A stretch of 64,000 nt of DNA from Streptomyces spinosisporus (GTDB taxonomy: Bacteria; Actinomycetota; Actinomycetes; Streptomycetales; Streptomycetaceae): positions 372,001 to 436,000 of the forward strand of contig NZ_JALDAX010000002.1 in NCBI RefSeq assembly GCF_022698145.1. The letters run 5' to 3'. Numbering within the stretch: the first letter of the stretch is position 1; the number at the start of each line of letters is the position of its first letter. Made by a program: the position numbers and the translations under genes. Below are positions 8,421-17,390 of the stretch, piece after piece. The notes under the pieces are model-generated. The model searched no databases. It worked only from the letters and a program-made list of their open reading frames with translations, and was not told the origin of the DNA.

Positions 8421-8471
8421 CGGTTCCCGCAGTGGTCGCGGTTTCCGCAGTGGTCGCGGTTTCCCCGATGG
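8421..8471. repeat. 18-bp tandem repeat upstream of the pyruvyl transferase gene
   Basis: CGGTTCCCGCAGTGGTCG (8421-8438) and CGGTTTCCGCAGTGGTCG (8439-8456) differ at one base, and a third partial unit CGGTTTCCCCGATGG follows (8457-8471). They lie in the 234-bp gap between the genes at 7925 and 8579. Otherwise this gap shows no gene. Confidence 0.8.
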
Positions 8472-8578
8472 CCGGTTGTCCAGGGGCGGGCCGCCCCGCA
8501 CCGGCGCCGATGTGTACGTTGGCCGAAGATCCGCGCCACGCCTCGTGGCACACGGCCACGGCTGAGGGAAACGAACAC

Positions 8579-9787
8579 ATGGCACGCGTCGCCGTCATCA
8601 CCGCGCCCAACATCGGGTACCGCAACACAGGAATGCTGACCGTCGACCTGGCCTTCGAGACCCTGCGGCGGCGCATGGGCCCCGGGATCGACCCCACCTG
8701 GTACACCCTGCACACGCCGGAGACCGTCCCGCTGCGCGCCGCCGCCCGCGGCACCGACCTCCCCTTCCGTTTCCGCTCCCTGCCCGAGCACCTCGACGAG
8801 CTGCGCGACCACGACGCCGTCGTCTTCTGGGGCGACTTCCTCCACACACGGCACTACATGGCGCAGGACGCCACCAACCGCCTGACGGACTTCGGGATCG
8901 CCGAGGACCGCGACGCCGCCCGCACCCTGCTCCAGCGCACCCTGCTGCTGGCGGACCAGCCCGAGGAACTCCTCGCCCGGACCCTCAGCTACGGCGGCAC
9001 GATCCTGCACAACTCCCAGTCCGACTACGAGGACAAGGAGTTCGGGCCCCTCTTCACCCGTCTGATGACGCGCAGCCACCGCGTGTGGATGCGCGATCCG
9101 CTGTCGGCGGCCAAGATCGCGCTGCTGCGCGGGGACCGTACGAACGAGTACTTCGCCTCGGACGCGGCGCTGCTGTCCCGCCCGGGCGACCTGGACCACC
9201 TCCCGGCCACGCAGTGGTCCGAGGAGGTCGCGGACGGCGGCGCGATCGGGGTGTTCCTCGGCGCCCGTACGGCGATCCCCGACTGGCTGCCCGGATTCTG
9301 CGAGAGCCTCTCCGCACGCTTCGGCGCCCCGCTGGAATGGCTGCCGTGGTTCGAGCGGGACATCCCCTCCCCGGTCGCGCACCTCGCGCCCCGTCCGGGC
9401 GAGCACACCGTCGGCGACCTGCTGCGGGTCCTGCCCCGCTACCGGCTGGTCATCACCGACACCTACCACCTGGGCGTCAACGCGTGGGGCGCGGGCACCC
9501 CGGTGGTGTGCGTGGGCGCGCCCGAGCCCGTGCCGAGGACGCACGACGACTACTGGACGCTGAGCGACGTGAAGAAGCACGTCTTCCATCTCGCCTACGA
9601 CGCCGAGGACTTCTACCTCTCCACGCTGCCCGGCACCCCCGACGCCCTCGAGCGGCGTGCCGACCGGATCGTACGGCTGGTGGAGGGCGGCGGCGCCGAG
9701 GCGATCGCGAACCGGCTGCGCGCGCACGCCGAGCAGTCGGCGGCCTCCTTCACCGACACGCTCACGGCGCTGCTGGCCGGCCGGTAG
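8579..9787 (+). CDS. Polysaccharide pyruvyl transferase family protein
   Basis: 402 aa, ATG at 8579 with GAGGGA upstream. It begins MARVAVITAPNIGYRNTGMLTVDLAF, the nucleotide-sugar-like GNxGD-type opening of this family, and has the late motif LVITDTYHLGVNAWGAGTPVVCVGAP typical of PS_pyruv_trans (CsaB/WcaK-like) proteins. Members transfer pyruvate ketals from PEP to surface polysaccharides. Being close to pckG, which makes PEP, is suggestive but not proof of a link. The acceptor polysaccharide cannot be named. Confidence 0.75.
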   Translation: MARVAVITAPNIGYRNTGMLTVDLAFETLRRRMGPGIDPTWYTLHTPETVPLRAAARGTDLPFRFRSLPEHLDELRDHDAVVFWGDFLHTRHYMAQDATNRLTDFGIAEDRDAARTLLQRTLLLADQPEELLARTLSYGGTILHNSQSDYEDKEFGPLFTRLMTRSHRVWMRDPLSAAKIALLRGDRTNEYFASDAALLSRPGDLDHLPATQWSEEVADGGAIGVFLGARTAIPDWLPGFCESLSARFGAPLEWLPWFERDIPSPVAHLAPRPGEHTVGDLLRVLPRYRLVITDTYHLGVNAWGAGTPVVCVGAPEPVPRTHDDYWTLSDVKKHVFHLAYDAEDFYLSTLPGTPDALERRADRIVRLVEGGGAEAIANRLRAHAEQSAASFTDTLTALLAGR

Positions 9788-9799
9788 GGAGCGGAAAAC

Positions 9800-9881
9800 G
9801 GGCGAGGGCCCGCCGTCGCCCTTCCGTCGGGGCGGACGGGAGGACGGCAGCGGGCCCACAGCCCCGCACGCCGTTGTGCGG
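9800..9881. terminator. Inverted repeats between convergent genes, probable bidirectional terminator
   Basis: GGGCGA/TCGCCC pairs at 9800-9805 and 9816-9821. A larger alternative pairs GGGCCCGC (9806-9813) with GCGGGCCC (9850-9857), continued by CGTC/GACG. A third stem CCGCAC/GTGCGG lies at 9864-9869/9876-9881. No U-tract, as usual in Streptomyces. It separates the pyruvyl transferase gene and pckG, which converge. Confidence 0.5.
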
Positions 9882-9971
9882 AGCCTCGCCGGCGGTCACC
9901 GCGGCCGGCCGTGACGATCACTGGTCAGGGCACATCCGTGCCGGCCGCGGAGCTTTCTTCGGGGAGCGGGC

Positions 9972-11795
9972 TCAGCCCAGGCGCTCGACCAGCGCGCGGT
10001 ACTGGTCCCACAGCTCCTTCGGGGTGTGGTCGCCGAAGGTGTTGAGGTGCTCGGGGACCAGGGCGGCCTCCTCGCGCCAGACCTCCTTGTCCACGGTGAG
10101 GAGGAAGTCCAGGTCGGACTCGGACAGGTCGAGCCCGTCGGTGTCCAGGGCCGCCTTGGTCGGCAGGATGCCGATCGGGGTCTCGACGCCCTTGGCCCTG
10201 CCGTCGAGGCGGTCGACGATCCACTTCAGGACGCGGCTGTTCTCGCCGAATCCGGGCCAGACGAACTTGCCTTCGTCGTTCTTGCGGAACCAGTTGACGT
10301 AGTAGATCCTCGGGAGCTTCGACTGGTCCTTGTCCTTGGCGACGTCGATCCAGTGGCCCATGTAGTCGCCCATGTTGTAGCCGCAGAACGGCAGCATGGC
10401 GAAGGGGTCGCGGCGCAGCTCGCCGACCTTGCCCTCGGCGGCGGCGGTCTTCTCGGAGGCGACGTTCGCGCCGAGGAAGACGCCGTGGTTCCAGTCGAAG
10501 GACTCCGTCACCAGCGGGACGGCGGTGGCGCGGCGGCCGCCGAAGAGGATCGCCGAGATCGGCACGCCCTTGGGGTCCTCCCACTCGGGCGCGATGATCG
10601 GGCACTGCGCGGCGGGGGTGGTGAAGCGGGCGTTGGGGTGGGCGGCCGGGGTGCCCGACTCGGGCGTCCAGTCGTTGCCCTTCCAGTCGGTGAGGTGGGC
10701 CGGGGTCTCCTCGGTCATGCCCTCCCACCACACGTCGCCGTCGTCGGTGAGCGCGACGTTGGTGAAGACGGAGTTGCCCCACAGGGTCTTCATCGCGTTG
10801 GCGTTGGTGTGCTCGCCGGTGCCGGGCGCGACGCCGAAGAACCCGGCCTCGGGGTTGATGGCGTAGAGGCGGCCGTCCTCGCCGAAGCGCATCCAGGCGA
10901 TGTCGTCACCGATCGTCTCGACCGTCCAGCCGCGAACCGTGGGCTCCAGCATGGCGAGGTTGGTCTTGCCGCAGGCGCTCGGGAACGCGGCGGCGACGTA
11001 CTTCGACTCGCCCTGCGGCGGGGTGAGTTTGAGGACGAGCATGTGCTCGGCCAGCCAGCCCTCGTCGCGCGCCATCACCGACGCGATGCGCAGGGCGTAG
11101 CACTTCTTGCCGAGCAGGGCGTTGCCGCCGTAGCCGGAGCCGTAGGACCAGATCTCGCGGTCCTCGGGGAAGTGCGAGATGTACTTGGTGGAGTTGCAGG
11201 GCCACGGGACGTCCTGCTCGCCCTCCGCGAGCGGGGCGCCGACGGAGTGGACGGCCTTGACGAAGAAGCCGTCGGTGCCGAGTTCGTCGAGGACGGGCTG
11301 TCCCATGCGCGTCATCGTGCGCATGGAGGCCGCGACGTAGGCGGAGTCGGTGATCTCGACGCCGATCGCGGAGAGGTCGGAGCCGAGGGGGCCCATGCAG
11401 AACGGGACGACGTACATCGTCCGGCCCCTCATCGAGCCGCGGAAGACGCCCTTCTCGCCGCGGAAGATCTCCCGCATCTCCGCGGGGGCCTTCCAGTGGT
11501 TGGTCGGGCCCGCGTCCTCCTCCTTCTCGGAGCAGATGAACGTGCGGTCCTCGACGCGCGCGACGTCGGTCGGGTCGGAGGCCGCGTAGTAGGAGTTGGG
11601 GCGCTTGATCGGGTCGAGCTTCTTGAAGGTGCCCTTCGCCACGAGCTCTTCGCACAGTCGCTCGTACTCGGCCTCGGATCCGTCGCACCAGACCACGCTG
11701 TCCGGCTGCGTCAGTTCAGCGATCTCGTTCACCCACGAGACCAGTTCCTTGTGGTGGGTGGGAACGACAGAGGGAGCCGCGTTGTCGCGCGCCAC
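9972..11795 (-). CDS. pckG: Phosphoenolpyruvate carboxykinase (GTP)
   Basis: 607 aa, GTG start at 11795 preceded by TTTAGGAG. GTP-type [17 protein letters not shown] (C275 and K277 of the kinase-1a loop), the oxaloacetate-site [30 protein letters not shown] and FFGVAPGT are all present. It converts oxaloacetate to PEP with GTP, the entry step of gluconeogenesis from TCA intermediates. Single-gene unit with its own leader; length is normal for actinobacterial enzymes (about 600-610). Confidence 0.97.
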   Translation of the reverse strand: MARDNAAPSVVPTHHKELVSWVNEIAELTQPDSVVWCDGSEAEYERLCEELVAKGTFKKLDPIKRPNSYYAASDPTDVARVEDRTFICSEKEEDAGPTNHWKAPAEMREIFRGEKGVFRGSMRGRTMYVVPFCMGPLGSDLSAIGVEITDSAYVAASMRTMTRMGQPVLDELGTDGFFVKAVHSVGAPLAEGEQDVPWPCNSTKYISHFPEDREIWSYGSGYGGNALLGKKCYALRIASVMARDEGWLAEHMLVLKLTPPQGESKYVAAAFPSACGKTNLAMLEPTVRGWTVETIGDDIAWMRFGEDGRLYAINPEAGFFGVAPGTGEHTNANAMKTLWGNSVFTNVALTDDGDVWWEGMTEETPAHLTDWKGNDWTPESGTPAAHPNARFTTPAAQCPIIAPEWEDPKGVPISAILFGGRRATAVPLVTESFDWNHGVFLGANVASEKTAAAEGKVGELRRDPFAMLPFCGYNMGDYMGHWIDVAKDKDQSKLPRIYYVNWFRKNDEGKFVWPGFGENSRVLKWIVDRLDGRAKGVETPIGILPTKAALDTDGLDLSESDLDFLLTVDKEVWREEAALVPEHLNTFGDHTPKELWDQYRALVERLG

Positions 11796-12017
11796 GATTG
11801 CTCCTAAATGAGGGATTTGTGATTGTGGAGGCCCCGTGGGGGCTGCGGCCCGGATGCCTCGCGGCTGGATCGTCAGCGCTCATCCGGTGCCGACCGCACT
11901 CATTTGATCATGCGACGCAGGCGCCCATATGTCCAGAGGGCCTCACAGGTGAGCGGAGTGGGGATCGTCACGCGCCTTTTGTGTGCGGGGCGTTTATTTG
12001 CGTGTACGTAGGGTTCG

Positions 12018-12054
12018 GTTGACCGTCTCTTTGCGTGGTACCGGGACGGTCAAC
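12018..12054. promoter_or_regulatory. 10-bp perfect inverted repeat, operator or terminator
   Basis: GTTGACCGTC (12018-12027) is repeated inverted as GACGGTCAAC (12045-12054) with 17 bases between. It sits 84 bp before the hemolysin III-type start, and the left arm contains a TTGACC that could be a -35 element. An operator fits best; a transcription-blocking hairpin is also possible. Confidence 0.45.
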
Positions 12055-12110
12055 TCCCGTGAGACGATGGCCACTCCTGGCCGGTTCTCAGGCCGCACTC
12101 ATCTGCAACT

Positions 12111-12130
12111 TACGGTTCCGTAGGTACGAT
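12111..12130 (+). promoter_or_regulatory. Inverted repeat and -10 element close to a probable leaderless start
   Basis: TACGG-TT-CCGTA (12111-12122) abuts TACGAT (12125-12130), which ends 7 bases before the ATG at 12138. No ribosome-binding site precedes that ATG, so transcription probably begins at or next to the start codon. Confidence 0.4.
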
Positions 12131-12137
12131 GCGGTGC

Positions 12138-12884
12138 ATGACAGCGCCCGTCCCCGACGCGCCCTCGGACTCGCCGGCCGCCGGCCGCGGTTCCGACGGA
12201 CCCTCACTGCCGCACCAGATCAAGCAGCATGCCCAGCACCTCGCCGAGCCGATCAAACCCAAGCTCCGCGGCTGGCTGCACCTCGGCATGTTCCCGGCCG
12301 TCCTCGTCTCGGGCCTGGTACTCACCGCCCTCGCCGACTCACCCAGAGGCCGCATCGCCTGCGGGATCTACGTCCTGACGGCCTGCCTCCTGTTCGGCGT
12401 GAGCGCGCTGTACCACCGGGGCAACTGGAGCCCGCGCATGGACGGCATCCTGCGCCGCCTCGATCACGCCAACATCTTCCTGATCATCGCCGGCACCTAC
12501 ACCCCCCTGACCATGCTGCTCCTGCCGGGAGCGAAGGGTCAGTGGCTGCTGTGGGGCATCTGGGGCGCGGCCCTGGCGGGCATCGTCTTCCGGGTCTTCT
12601 GGGTCGGCGCCCCGCGCTGGCTCTACACGCCCTGCTACATCGCGATGGGCTGGGCGGCCGTCTTCTTCCTTCCGGACTTCATGCGCACGGGCGGCATCGC
12701 CGTGCTGGTCCTGGTGATCGTGGGCGGCCTCCTCTACAGCGCGGGCGGCGTGATCTACGGCATCAAGCGACCGAACCCCTCCCCGCGCTGGTTCGGCTTC
12801 CACGAGGTCTTCCACTCGTTCACACTCGCCGCGTTCGTCGTCCACTACGTCGGGATCTCGCTGGTGGCGTACCAGCACGCATAG
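12138..12884 (+). CDS. Hemolysin III (PAQR/YqfA) family integral membrane protein
   Basis: 248 aa from ATG 12138 (an alternative ATG at 12129 adds MRC). About seven membrane spans, with the family pattern: WLHLGMFPAVLVSG in helix 1, SALYHRGNWS after helix 2, LDHANIFLIIAGTYTPL in helix 3, and a late GFHEVFHSFTLAAFVVHYVGI carrying the conserved histidines that bind zinc in PAQR proteins. Bacterial members are thought to act in membrane lipid or ceramide-like metabolism; haemolysis is historical naming. Followed by a strong terminator. Confidence 0.88.
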   Translation: MTAPVPDAPSDSPAAGRGSDGPSLPHQIKQHAQHLAEPIKPKLRGWLHLGMFPAVLVSGLVLTALADSPRGRIACGIYVLTACLLFGVSALYHRGNWSPRMDGILRRLDHANIFLIIAGTYTPLTMLLLPGAKGQWLLWGIWGAALAGIVFRVFWVGAPRWLYTPCYIAMGWAAVFFLPDFMRTGGIAVLVLVIVGGLLYSAGGVIYGIKRPNPSPRWFGFHEVFHSFTLAAFVVHYVGISLVAYQHA

Positions 12885-12901
12885 CGTCTCGCAGCACCCC
12901 G

Positions 12902-12927
12902 GGGCCACGGCTTGAGAGCCGTGGCCC
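12902..12927 (+). terminator. Intrinsic terminator after the hemolysin III-type gene
   Basis: Perfect 11-bp stem GGGCCACGGCT (12902-12912), loop TGAG, AGCCGTGGCCC (12917-12927), then TTTCT. It lies 18 bases after the stop codon. Confidence 0.85.
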
Positions 12928-12972
12928 TTTCTCATGCGCCCTCACGGCATCAAACCTGCATGCCCGACCCGA

Positions 12973-13009
12973 TTGACAGTACCTATATTTTGAGAGCTAC
13001 TCTCATTTC
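12973..13009 (+). promoter_or_regulatory. Promoter and TetR operator for the MFS/TetR operon; leaderless transcript
   Basis: TTGACA (12973-12978) with TACTCT (12998-13003) as the likely -10, spacer 19. The perfect inverted repeat TGAGAG-CTA-CTCTCA (12991-13005) covers the -10. The ATG (13010) is 6 bases after the -10 and has no ribosome-binding site, which implies a leaderless mRNA. The local AT content is much higher than the surroundings. Confidence 0.65.
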
Positions 13010-14575
13010 ATGGCTACTGTCACTCAAGCGGAAGAGACCCGGCGCGACCCCCGCCGCTGGTGGGCCCTCGGCGCCCTGGTCGCGAGCATGCTCACGCTCG
13101 GCTTCGACATGACGATCCTCAACGTCGCGCTGCCGACCATGGCCGCCGACCTCGGCGCCACCACCGGTCAGCAGCAGTGGATGGCCGACGCGTACGTCGT
13201 CGTCTTCGCGGCCCTGATGCTCCCCGCCGGCCTCCTCGGCGACCGCTTCGGACGCCGCCGCATGCTGATCGCCGGGCTCGGCGTCTTCCTCGCCGGCTCC
13301 CTGCTCGGCGCACTGGCCTCCGACGTCGGCTGGGTCATCGCGGCCCGCGCGTTCATGGGCATCGGCGGCGCCCTCGTCACCCCGCTCGCCCTGTCCGTCC
13401 TGCCCTCGCTGTTCGGCGACGACGAGCGCACCAAGGCCGTCGGCGTCATCTCCGCCGCCTCCGCACTCGGCCTGCCCCTCGGCCCGATCATCGGCGGCTG
13501 GCTGCTGAACCACTTCTGGTGGGGCTCGGTCTTCCTCGTCAACGTCCCGATGGCCGCCGTCGGCATCGCCGCCTGCGTCCTCCTGCTGCCCGAGACCCGC
13601 GACCCGGCCTCCCCCAAGGTCGACGCCCTGTCCACCACGCTCACCGCGACCGGCCTCGGCGCCCTCATCTACGCGATCATCGAGGCACCCGAGCGCGGCT
13701 GGGGCGACCCCCTGGTCCTGGCCATGTTCGCCGCAGCCGCCGTCCTGATCACCGCACTGGTGCTGCGCGAACGGCGCGAGGCCCGCCCCATGCTCGACAT
13801 GACACTCCTCGCCCACCGCGGCTTCCTCTTCAACACCCTCGCCGCGACCCTCGTGATGTTCGTCCTGTCCGGCCTGCTGTTCGTGCTGCCCCAGTACCTC
13901 CAGGCCGTACTCGGCCACGACGCCCTCGGCACCGGCGTACGCCTGCTGCCGATGATGGGCGGCCTCCTCGTCGCCGCGCGCGGCGCCCAACCGGTCGTCG
14001 CCCGCTTCGGCGCACGGGCCGTCGTCAGCGCCGGACTCGTCGTACTCGCCTTCGCCGCACTGCTCGGCAGCCGCACGACCACCGACTCCGGATACGGCTT
14101 CACCGCACTGTGGCTCTCCATCACCGGCATCGGCTTCGGCTTCTCCGTCGTACCCGCCATGGACGGCGCGCTCGGCGCCCTGCCCCGCGACCGGGCCGGC
14201 AACGGCTCCGGCCTCCTCATGACGCTCCGCCAGGTCGGCGCGGCCATCGGCATCGCCCTGCTCGGCAGCCTGCTGGCCGGCATCTTCCGCGACCGGCTCG
14301 ACGTCACCGGACTGCCCACCGCAGCGGCGGACACCGCCGGGGACTCCGTCGTCGCCGCCCACCTCGTCGCCGAGAAGGCCCACGCGGCCCACCTCGCGGC
14401 CTCCGCGAACAGCGCGTACGTCCACGGCATGGACGTCGTCCTGCTCGTGTCCGGGATCGCCGCCCTGGTCGCGGCCCTGCTGGCAGCGGCCTTCCTGCCC
14501 CGGACGGCACCCGCGCCCACCCCCTCCGACGCCGGACCCGACATGGTCCCGCCCACCGCCGATGCCCGACAATGA
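13010..14575 (+). CDS. MFS drug-efflux transporter, DHA2 (14-TM, EmrB/QacA) family
   Basis: 521 aa with about 14 hydrophobic spans. Helix 1 contains the family opening LGFDMTILNVALPTMAADLGAT, followed by QQWMADAYVVVFAALMLPAG, the motif A loop LGDRFGRRRMLIAG, and motif C-like SALGLPLGPIIGGWL in helix 5. It is a proton-driven exporter of hydrophobic or cationic drugs by family. The stop overlaps the TetR start (ATGA, 14572-14575), giving an efflux-pump/repressor operon. The single promoter carries a palindrome that the repressor probably binds. Confidence 0.92.
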   Translation: MATVTQAEETRRDPRRWWALGALVASMLTLGFDMTILNVALPTMAADLGATTGQQQWMADAYVVVFAALMLPAGLLGDRFGRRRMLIAGLGVFLAGSLLGALASDVGWVIAARAFMGIGGALVTPLALSVLPSLFGDDERTKAVGVISAASALGLPLGPIIGGWLLNHFWWGSVFLVNVPMAAVGIAACVLLLPETRDPASPKVDALSTTLTATGLGALIYAIIEAPERGWGDPLVLAMFAAAAVLITALVLRERREARPMLDMTLLAHRGFLFNTLAATLVMFVLSGLLFVLPQYLQAVLGHDALGTGVRLLPMMGGLLVAARGAQPVVARFGARAVVSAGLVVLAFAALLGSRTTTDSGYGFTALWLSITGIGFGFSVVPAMDGALGALPRDRAGNGSGLLMTLRQVGAAIGIALLGSLLAGIFRDRLDVTGLPTAAADTAGDSVVAAHLVAEKAHAAHLAASANSAYVHGMDVVLLVSGIAALVAALLAAAFLPRTAPAPTPSDAGPDMVPPTADARQ

Positions 14576-15213
14576 ACCCCATGACGGCCGCACGTTCCCC
14601 CCTCTCCCCCACCGACCGCCCCCAACTGGGCCTGCGCGAACGAAAGAAGATCAAGACCAGAGAAGGGATCCGCGCGGCGACCTACGCGCTGATCAAGGAG
14701 CAGGGATACGACGCCACCACGATCGAGCAGATCGCCGAGCGCGCCGAGGTGTCGCCGTCGACCGTCTTCCGCTACTTCCCGACCAAGGAGGACATCGTCC
14801 TCACCGACGAGTACGACCCCTTGATGCTCGAGGAACTGCGCAACCGGCCCGCCGGCGAGTCATGGCTGGACTCCGTTCGCCACGTGATGCACCTGGCCAT
14901 CGAGGCGAACAACCGGGAAGACCCCGAGGTGGCCCGGATGCGGGCCCACCTCTCCGTCCAGGTCCCCGCCGTCCGCTCCCGCATGGTCGAGAGCATGTCC
15001 GCCACCGGACGCCTGCTGCGCGAGGCCATCGCCGAACGCCACGGCCTCGACCCCGACAGCATCGAGGTCCGCGTCTACGCCATGTCGTTCATCGGCGGCC
15101 TGATGGAAGCCTCCATGTACTGGGCGGAGAACGACTTCGAAGGCGAGCTGAGCGACCTCGTCGACCGCGCCCTGGACGTCCTGGAACACGGCCTGCCCAC
15201 CGAAAACACCTGA
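14572..15213 (+). CDS. TetR-family repressor of the preceding efflux pump
   Basis: 213 aa. N-terminal TetR HTH: LRERKKIKTREGIRAATYALI, then YDATTIEQIAERAEVSPSTVFRYFPTKEDIV. The C-terminal ligand domain is helical (WLDSVRHVMHLAIEANN ... FIGGLMEASMYWAEND). ATG at 14572 overlaps the MFS stop; a second ATG at 14581 is possible. Auto-repression through TGAGAG-CTA-CTCTCA upstream of the MFS gene is the likely mechanism, released by the pump substrate. Confidence 0.9.
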   Translation: MNPMTAARSPLSPTDRPQLGLRERKKIKTREGIRAATYALIKEQGYDATTIEQIAERAEVSPSTVFRYFPTKEDIVLTDEYDPLMLEELRNRPAGESWLDSVRHVMHLAIEANNREDPEVARMRAHLSVQVPAVRSRMVESMSATGRLLREAIAERHGLDPDSIEVRVYAMSFIGGLMEASMYWAENDFEGELSDLVDRALDVLEHGLPTENT

Positions 15214-15246
15214 GCCCGCCGCCCCCACCCGTGCCATCCTGACCAG

Positions 15247-15972
15247 GTGAACGGTCCCGAGATCCACGTCGAGTTCGCCCCCGACCTGACCCTGTTCGTC
15301 CCCACCCCGCTGCGCCGCGGCGCCGGCGCCGTCACCACCGACGGCGTCTCCAGCCTCGGTCACGTCGTCGAATCGACCGGCGTACCCCTCACCGAGGTCG
15401 GCACCCTGTGGGTCAACGGCCGCGAGGTCCCCGCCTCCTACGTCCCCGAGGCGGGCGACCGCGTCCAGGTCCGCCCCGTGGAACGCCCCCAGCACGTCCC
15501 CGGCGCCCCCCTCCGCTTCCTCCTCGACGTCCACCTCGGCACCCTCGCCCGACGGCTCCGCCTCCTCGGCGTCGACACCGCCTACGAATCCACCGACATC
15601 GGCGACCCCGCCCTCGCCGCCCGCTCCGCCGCCGAACAACGCGTGATGCTCAGCCGCGACCGCGGCCTGCTGCGCCGCCGCGAACTCTGGGCAGGCGCCT
15701 ACGTCTACAGCACCAGCCCCGAGGCCCAACTCCGCGACATCCTGGAACGCTTCCGCCCCCCACTGCACCCCTGGACCCGCTGCACCGCCTGCAACGGCCT
15801 ACTGAAGGCCGCCACCAAGGAAGAGGTAGCCGACCAACTCCACGGCGGCACCCACCGCTCCTACGACGTCTTCGCCCAATGCCAGACCTGCGGCCGCGCC
15901 TACTGGAAGGGCGCCCACCACGAACAACTGGTGGCCATCGTGGAACGGGCACTGGCGGAGTTCGCGGGCTAG
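15247..15972 (+). CDS. Mut7-C RNase-domain protein with ubiquitin-like N-terminus and zinc ribbon
   Basis: 241 aa, GTG start. The first 85 residues form a beta-grasp (Mut7-C ubiquitin) segment (TEVGTLWVNGREVPASYV). Residues from about 90 are the Mut7-C/PIN-like nuclease part: RFLLDVHLGTLARRLRLLGVDTAY with its early Asp, then LSRDRGLLRRREL. The C-terminus has a zinc ribbon with CTAC and CQTC pairs. A Mg-dependent RNA-processing nuclease is expected by family; the target RNA is unknown in bacteria. Confidence 0.85.
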   Translation: MNGPEIHVEFAPDLTLFVPTPLRRGAGAVTTDGVSSLGHVVESTGVPLTEVGTLWVNGREVPASYVPEAGDRVQVRPVERPQHVPGAPLRFLLDVHLGTLARRLRLLGVDTAYESTDIGDPALAARSAAEQRVMLSRDRGLLRRRELWAGAYVYSTSPEAQLRDILERFRPPLHPWTRCTACNGLLKAATKEEVADQLHGGTHRSYDVFAQCQTCGRAYWKGAHHEQLVAIVERALAEFAG

Positions 15973-16033
15973 TTGTAGCCGCCGGCGCCCGATGTTCACG
16001 CGCGTGTTCTCATGCGTCACCGCAGTATCTCGG

Positions 16034-17212
16034 TCACCGCAGTACCTCGGTGCTCGAGCCGACCGTGATGACGGTCAGAAGGGGGAGCGCAATGCACAGC
16101 GCGACCGCGACGAGAAGCCCGCTCGCCCAGAACGGACCACGGCTCCCGACTTCGGTGCCGAACGTCGCCGCAGCCACGACGGGGCCGACGGCGGCACCCA
16201 CGTTGAGCGCTGCCGTCGCATACGAACCGGCCATCGTCGGAGCCCCCGCGGCCTCATAGAGGACCCGCGTGATCAGCGTGCTGCCCAGCGCGAACGACAG
16301 CGCGCCCTGCGCGAACAAAAGGGTGAACAGGGCGACCGGTTCGTCGGCCAGCACTGCCAGAGTCGGCCAGCCGAGGAGCAGCACCGGGCCCGCGACCGCA
16401 ATGACCGGGCCCGGACGTCGGTCGGACAGCCGTCCGGCGACCGTAACCCCCACGAAGGAACCGGCGCCGAAGAGCACCAGGGCGACGGAGATCCACAACT
16501 GTCCCAGCCCGGCGCTGTCCGTCACCACGGGGCCGAGGAAGGTGAGACTGCCGAAGGTTGCCGCGTTCACCAGCGCGCCGAGCAGCATCACCAGGAGCAA
16601 CCGGGGCCCGGCGAGCTGGGCGAGCTCCGCTCGAAGCGCCGGCCTGCCGGTCGCCTCGTCCTGGTCACGCCCTGCTGGGATGCCTTTCAGGATGCCGAGA
16701 GCGGCAGGCAGGCAGAGGGCGGCGACCGCCCAGAAGGTGGCCCGCCAGCCGAGCGCCGCGCCGAGCACCGACCCACCAGGGACACCGGCGATCGTGGCCA
16801 CCGTCGTGCCCGACAGCACCACCGCCAGAGCACGTCCCTTCCTGTCGGGCGAAACCAGCCCGGCCGCAGCCGTCAGAGCAACGGCGAGAAATCCCGCGTC
16901 GGCCAGCGCGGCGACGACTCGGGTGGCGAACAGGACGGGGAAGCTCGTGGTGACGGCTCCCCAGGCGTGAGCTGCCGCGAAAACGAGCACGAACCCGAGA
17001 AGGGCCGGGCGCCGTCGCCAGTTGCGGGCAAGCGCGGCCACCAGGGGTGCGCCGACGATCATGCCGATCGCGAAGGCCGATGTGAGCACGCCTGCTGTCC
17101 CGACGCTGACGTCGACATCCGAGGCGATGTCCGGCAAGAGGCCGGCGAGCATGAACTCCGAGGTGCCCATGGCGAAGACGGCCAGGGCAAGCAGGTACAG
17201 CGGGAAAGGCAT
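16034..17212 (-). CDS. cmlR: Chloramphenicol-type MFS exporter (Cmx/CmlR family)
   Basis: 392 aa, 12 membrane spans, DHA1 type. It starts MPFPLYLLALAVFAMGTSEFMLAGLLPDIA and carries the motif C-like SGTTVATIAGVPGG; throughout it closely resembles the Streptomyces lividans chloramphenicol resistance protein as I remember it. It should export chloramphenicol by proton antiport. The ATG at 17212 has GGAG 7-8 bases upstream; an in-frame reading to 17278 has no better start. The 171-bp leader upstream encodes a short peptide and several hairpins, a layout known for drug-induced attenuation. GC content looks slightly lower than neighbours and it sits between core genes, so acquisition is plausible. 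Confidence 0.88.
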   Translation of the reverse strand: MPFPLYLLALAVFAMGTSEFMLAGLLPDIASDVDVSVGTAGVLTSAFAIGMIVGAPLVAALARNWRRRPALLGFVLVFAAAHAWGAVTTSFPVLFATRVVAALADAGFLAVALTAAAGLVSPDRKGRALAVVLSGTTVATIAGVPGGSVLGAALGWRATFWAVAALCLPAALGILKGIPAGRDQDEATGRPALRAELAQLAGPRLLLVMLLGALVNAATFGSLTFLGPVVTDSAGLGQLWISVALVLFGAGSFVGVTVAGRLSDRRPGPVIAVAGPVLLLGWPTLAVLADEPVALFTLLFAQGALSFALGSTLITRVLYEAAGAPTMAGSYATAALNVGAAVGPVVAAATFGTEVGSRGPFWASGLLVAVALCIALPLLTVITVGSSTEVLR

Positions 17213-17238
17213 CGAGTGGCTCCGAGGTGAGGAGAGGC

Positions 17239-17357
17239 ACGAGAAGGTCATCTCGTCACCGCGGCCGGCCCCCAGCACGCACGTCCCCGCAGACAGCGGG
17301 GCGACGACAGGGCTATGGACTCAGCTCAGGGGGCTGACAGCGTGACTGAAAGCCCCC
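17239..17357 (-). promoter_or_regulatory. Leader hairpins upstream of cmlR, probable attenuator
   Basis: Three perfect stems lie between the leader ORF and cmlR: GGGGGCT/AGCCCCC (17351-17357 with 17329-17335, inside the leader ORF), CCCCGC/GCGGGG (17296-17301 with 17285-17290), and ACGAGA/TCTCGT (17251-17256 with 17239-17244). In the last segment CTCC can also pair with the GGAG ribosome site of cmlR. A ribosome stalled early in the leader ORF would open the first stem. Confidence 0.5.
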
Positions 17358-17383
17358 ACCTTGTCCGACTCAGGACTCGACAT
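17321..17383 (-). CDS. Leader peptide ORF upstream of cmlR (20 codons)
   Basis: ATG at 17383 to TGA at 17321 encodes MSSPESDKVGAFSHAVSPLS. Its first eight residues (M-S ... D-K) recall the cmlA leader MSTSKNADK that stalls ribosomes in the presence of chloramphenicol. A TAGCGT -10 ends 7 bases before the ATG, so the leader ORF would be translated from a leaderless mRNA. Codons 9-11 (GTG GGG GCT) form one arm of the first hairpin. Too short for normal gene calling; the functional claim is inference. Confidence 0.5.
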   Translation of the reverse strand: MSSPESDKVGAFSHAVSPLS

Positions 17384-17390
17384 GGCCCAC

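Larger units (their letters stand above)
11796..12137. other. 342-bp divergent intergenic region
   Basis: Between pckG and the hemolysin III-type gene. On the pckG side it holds a small hairpin GCCCC-GTG-GGGGC (11831-11843) in the leader. On the other side are the inverted repeats listed at 12018 and 12111. No ORF with coding character was seen. Confidence 0.6.
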
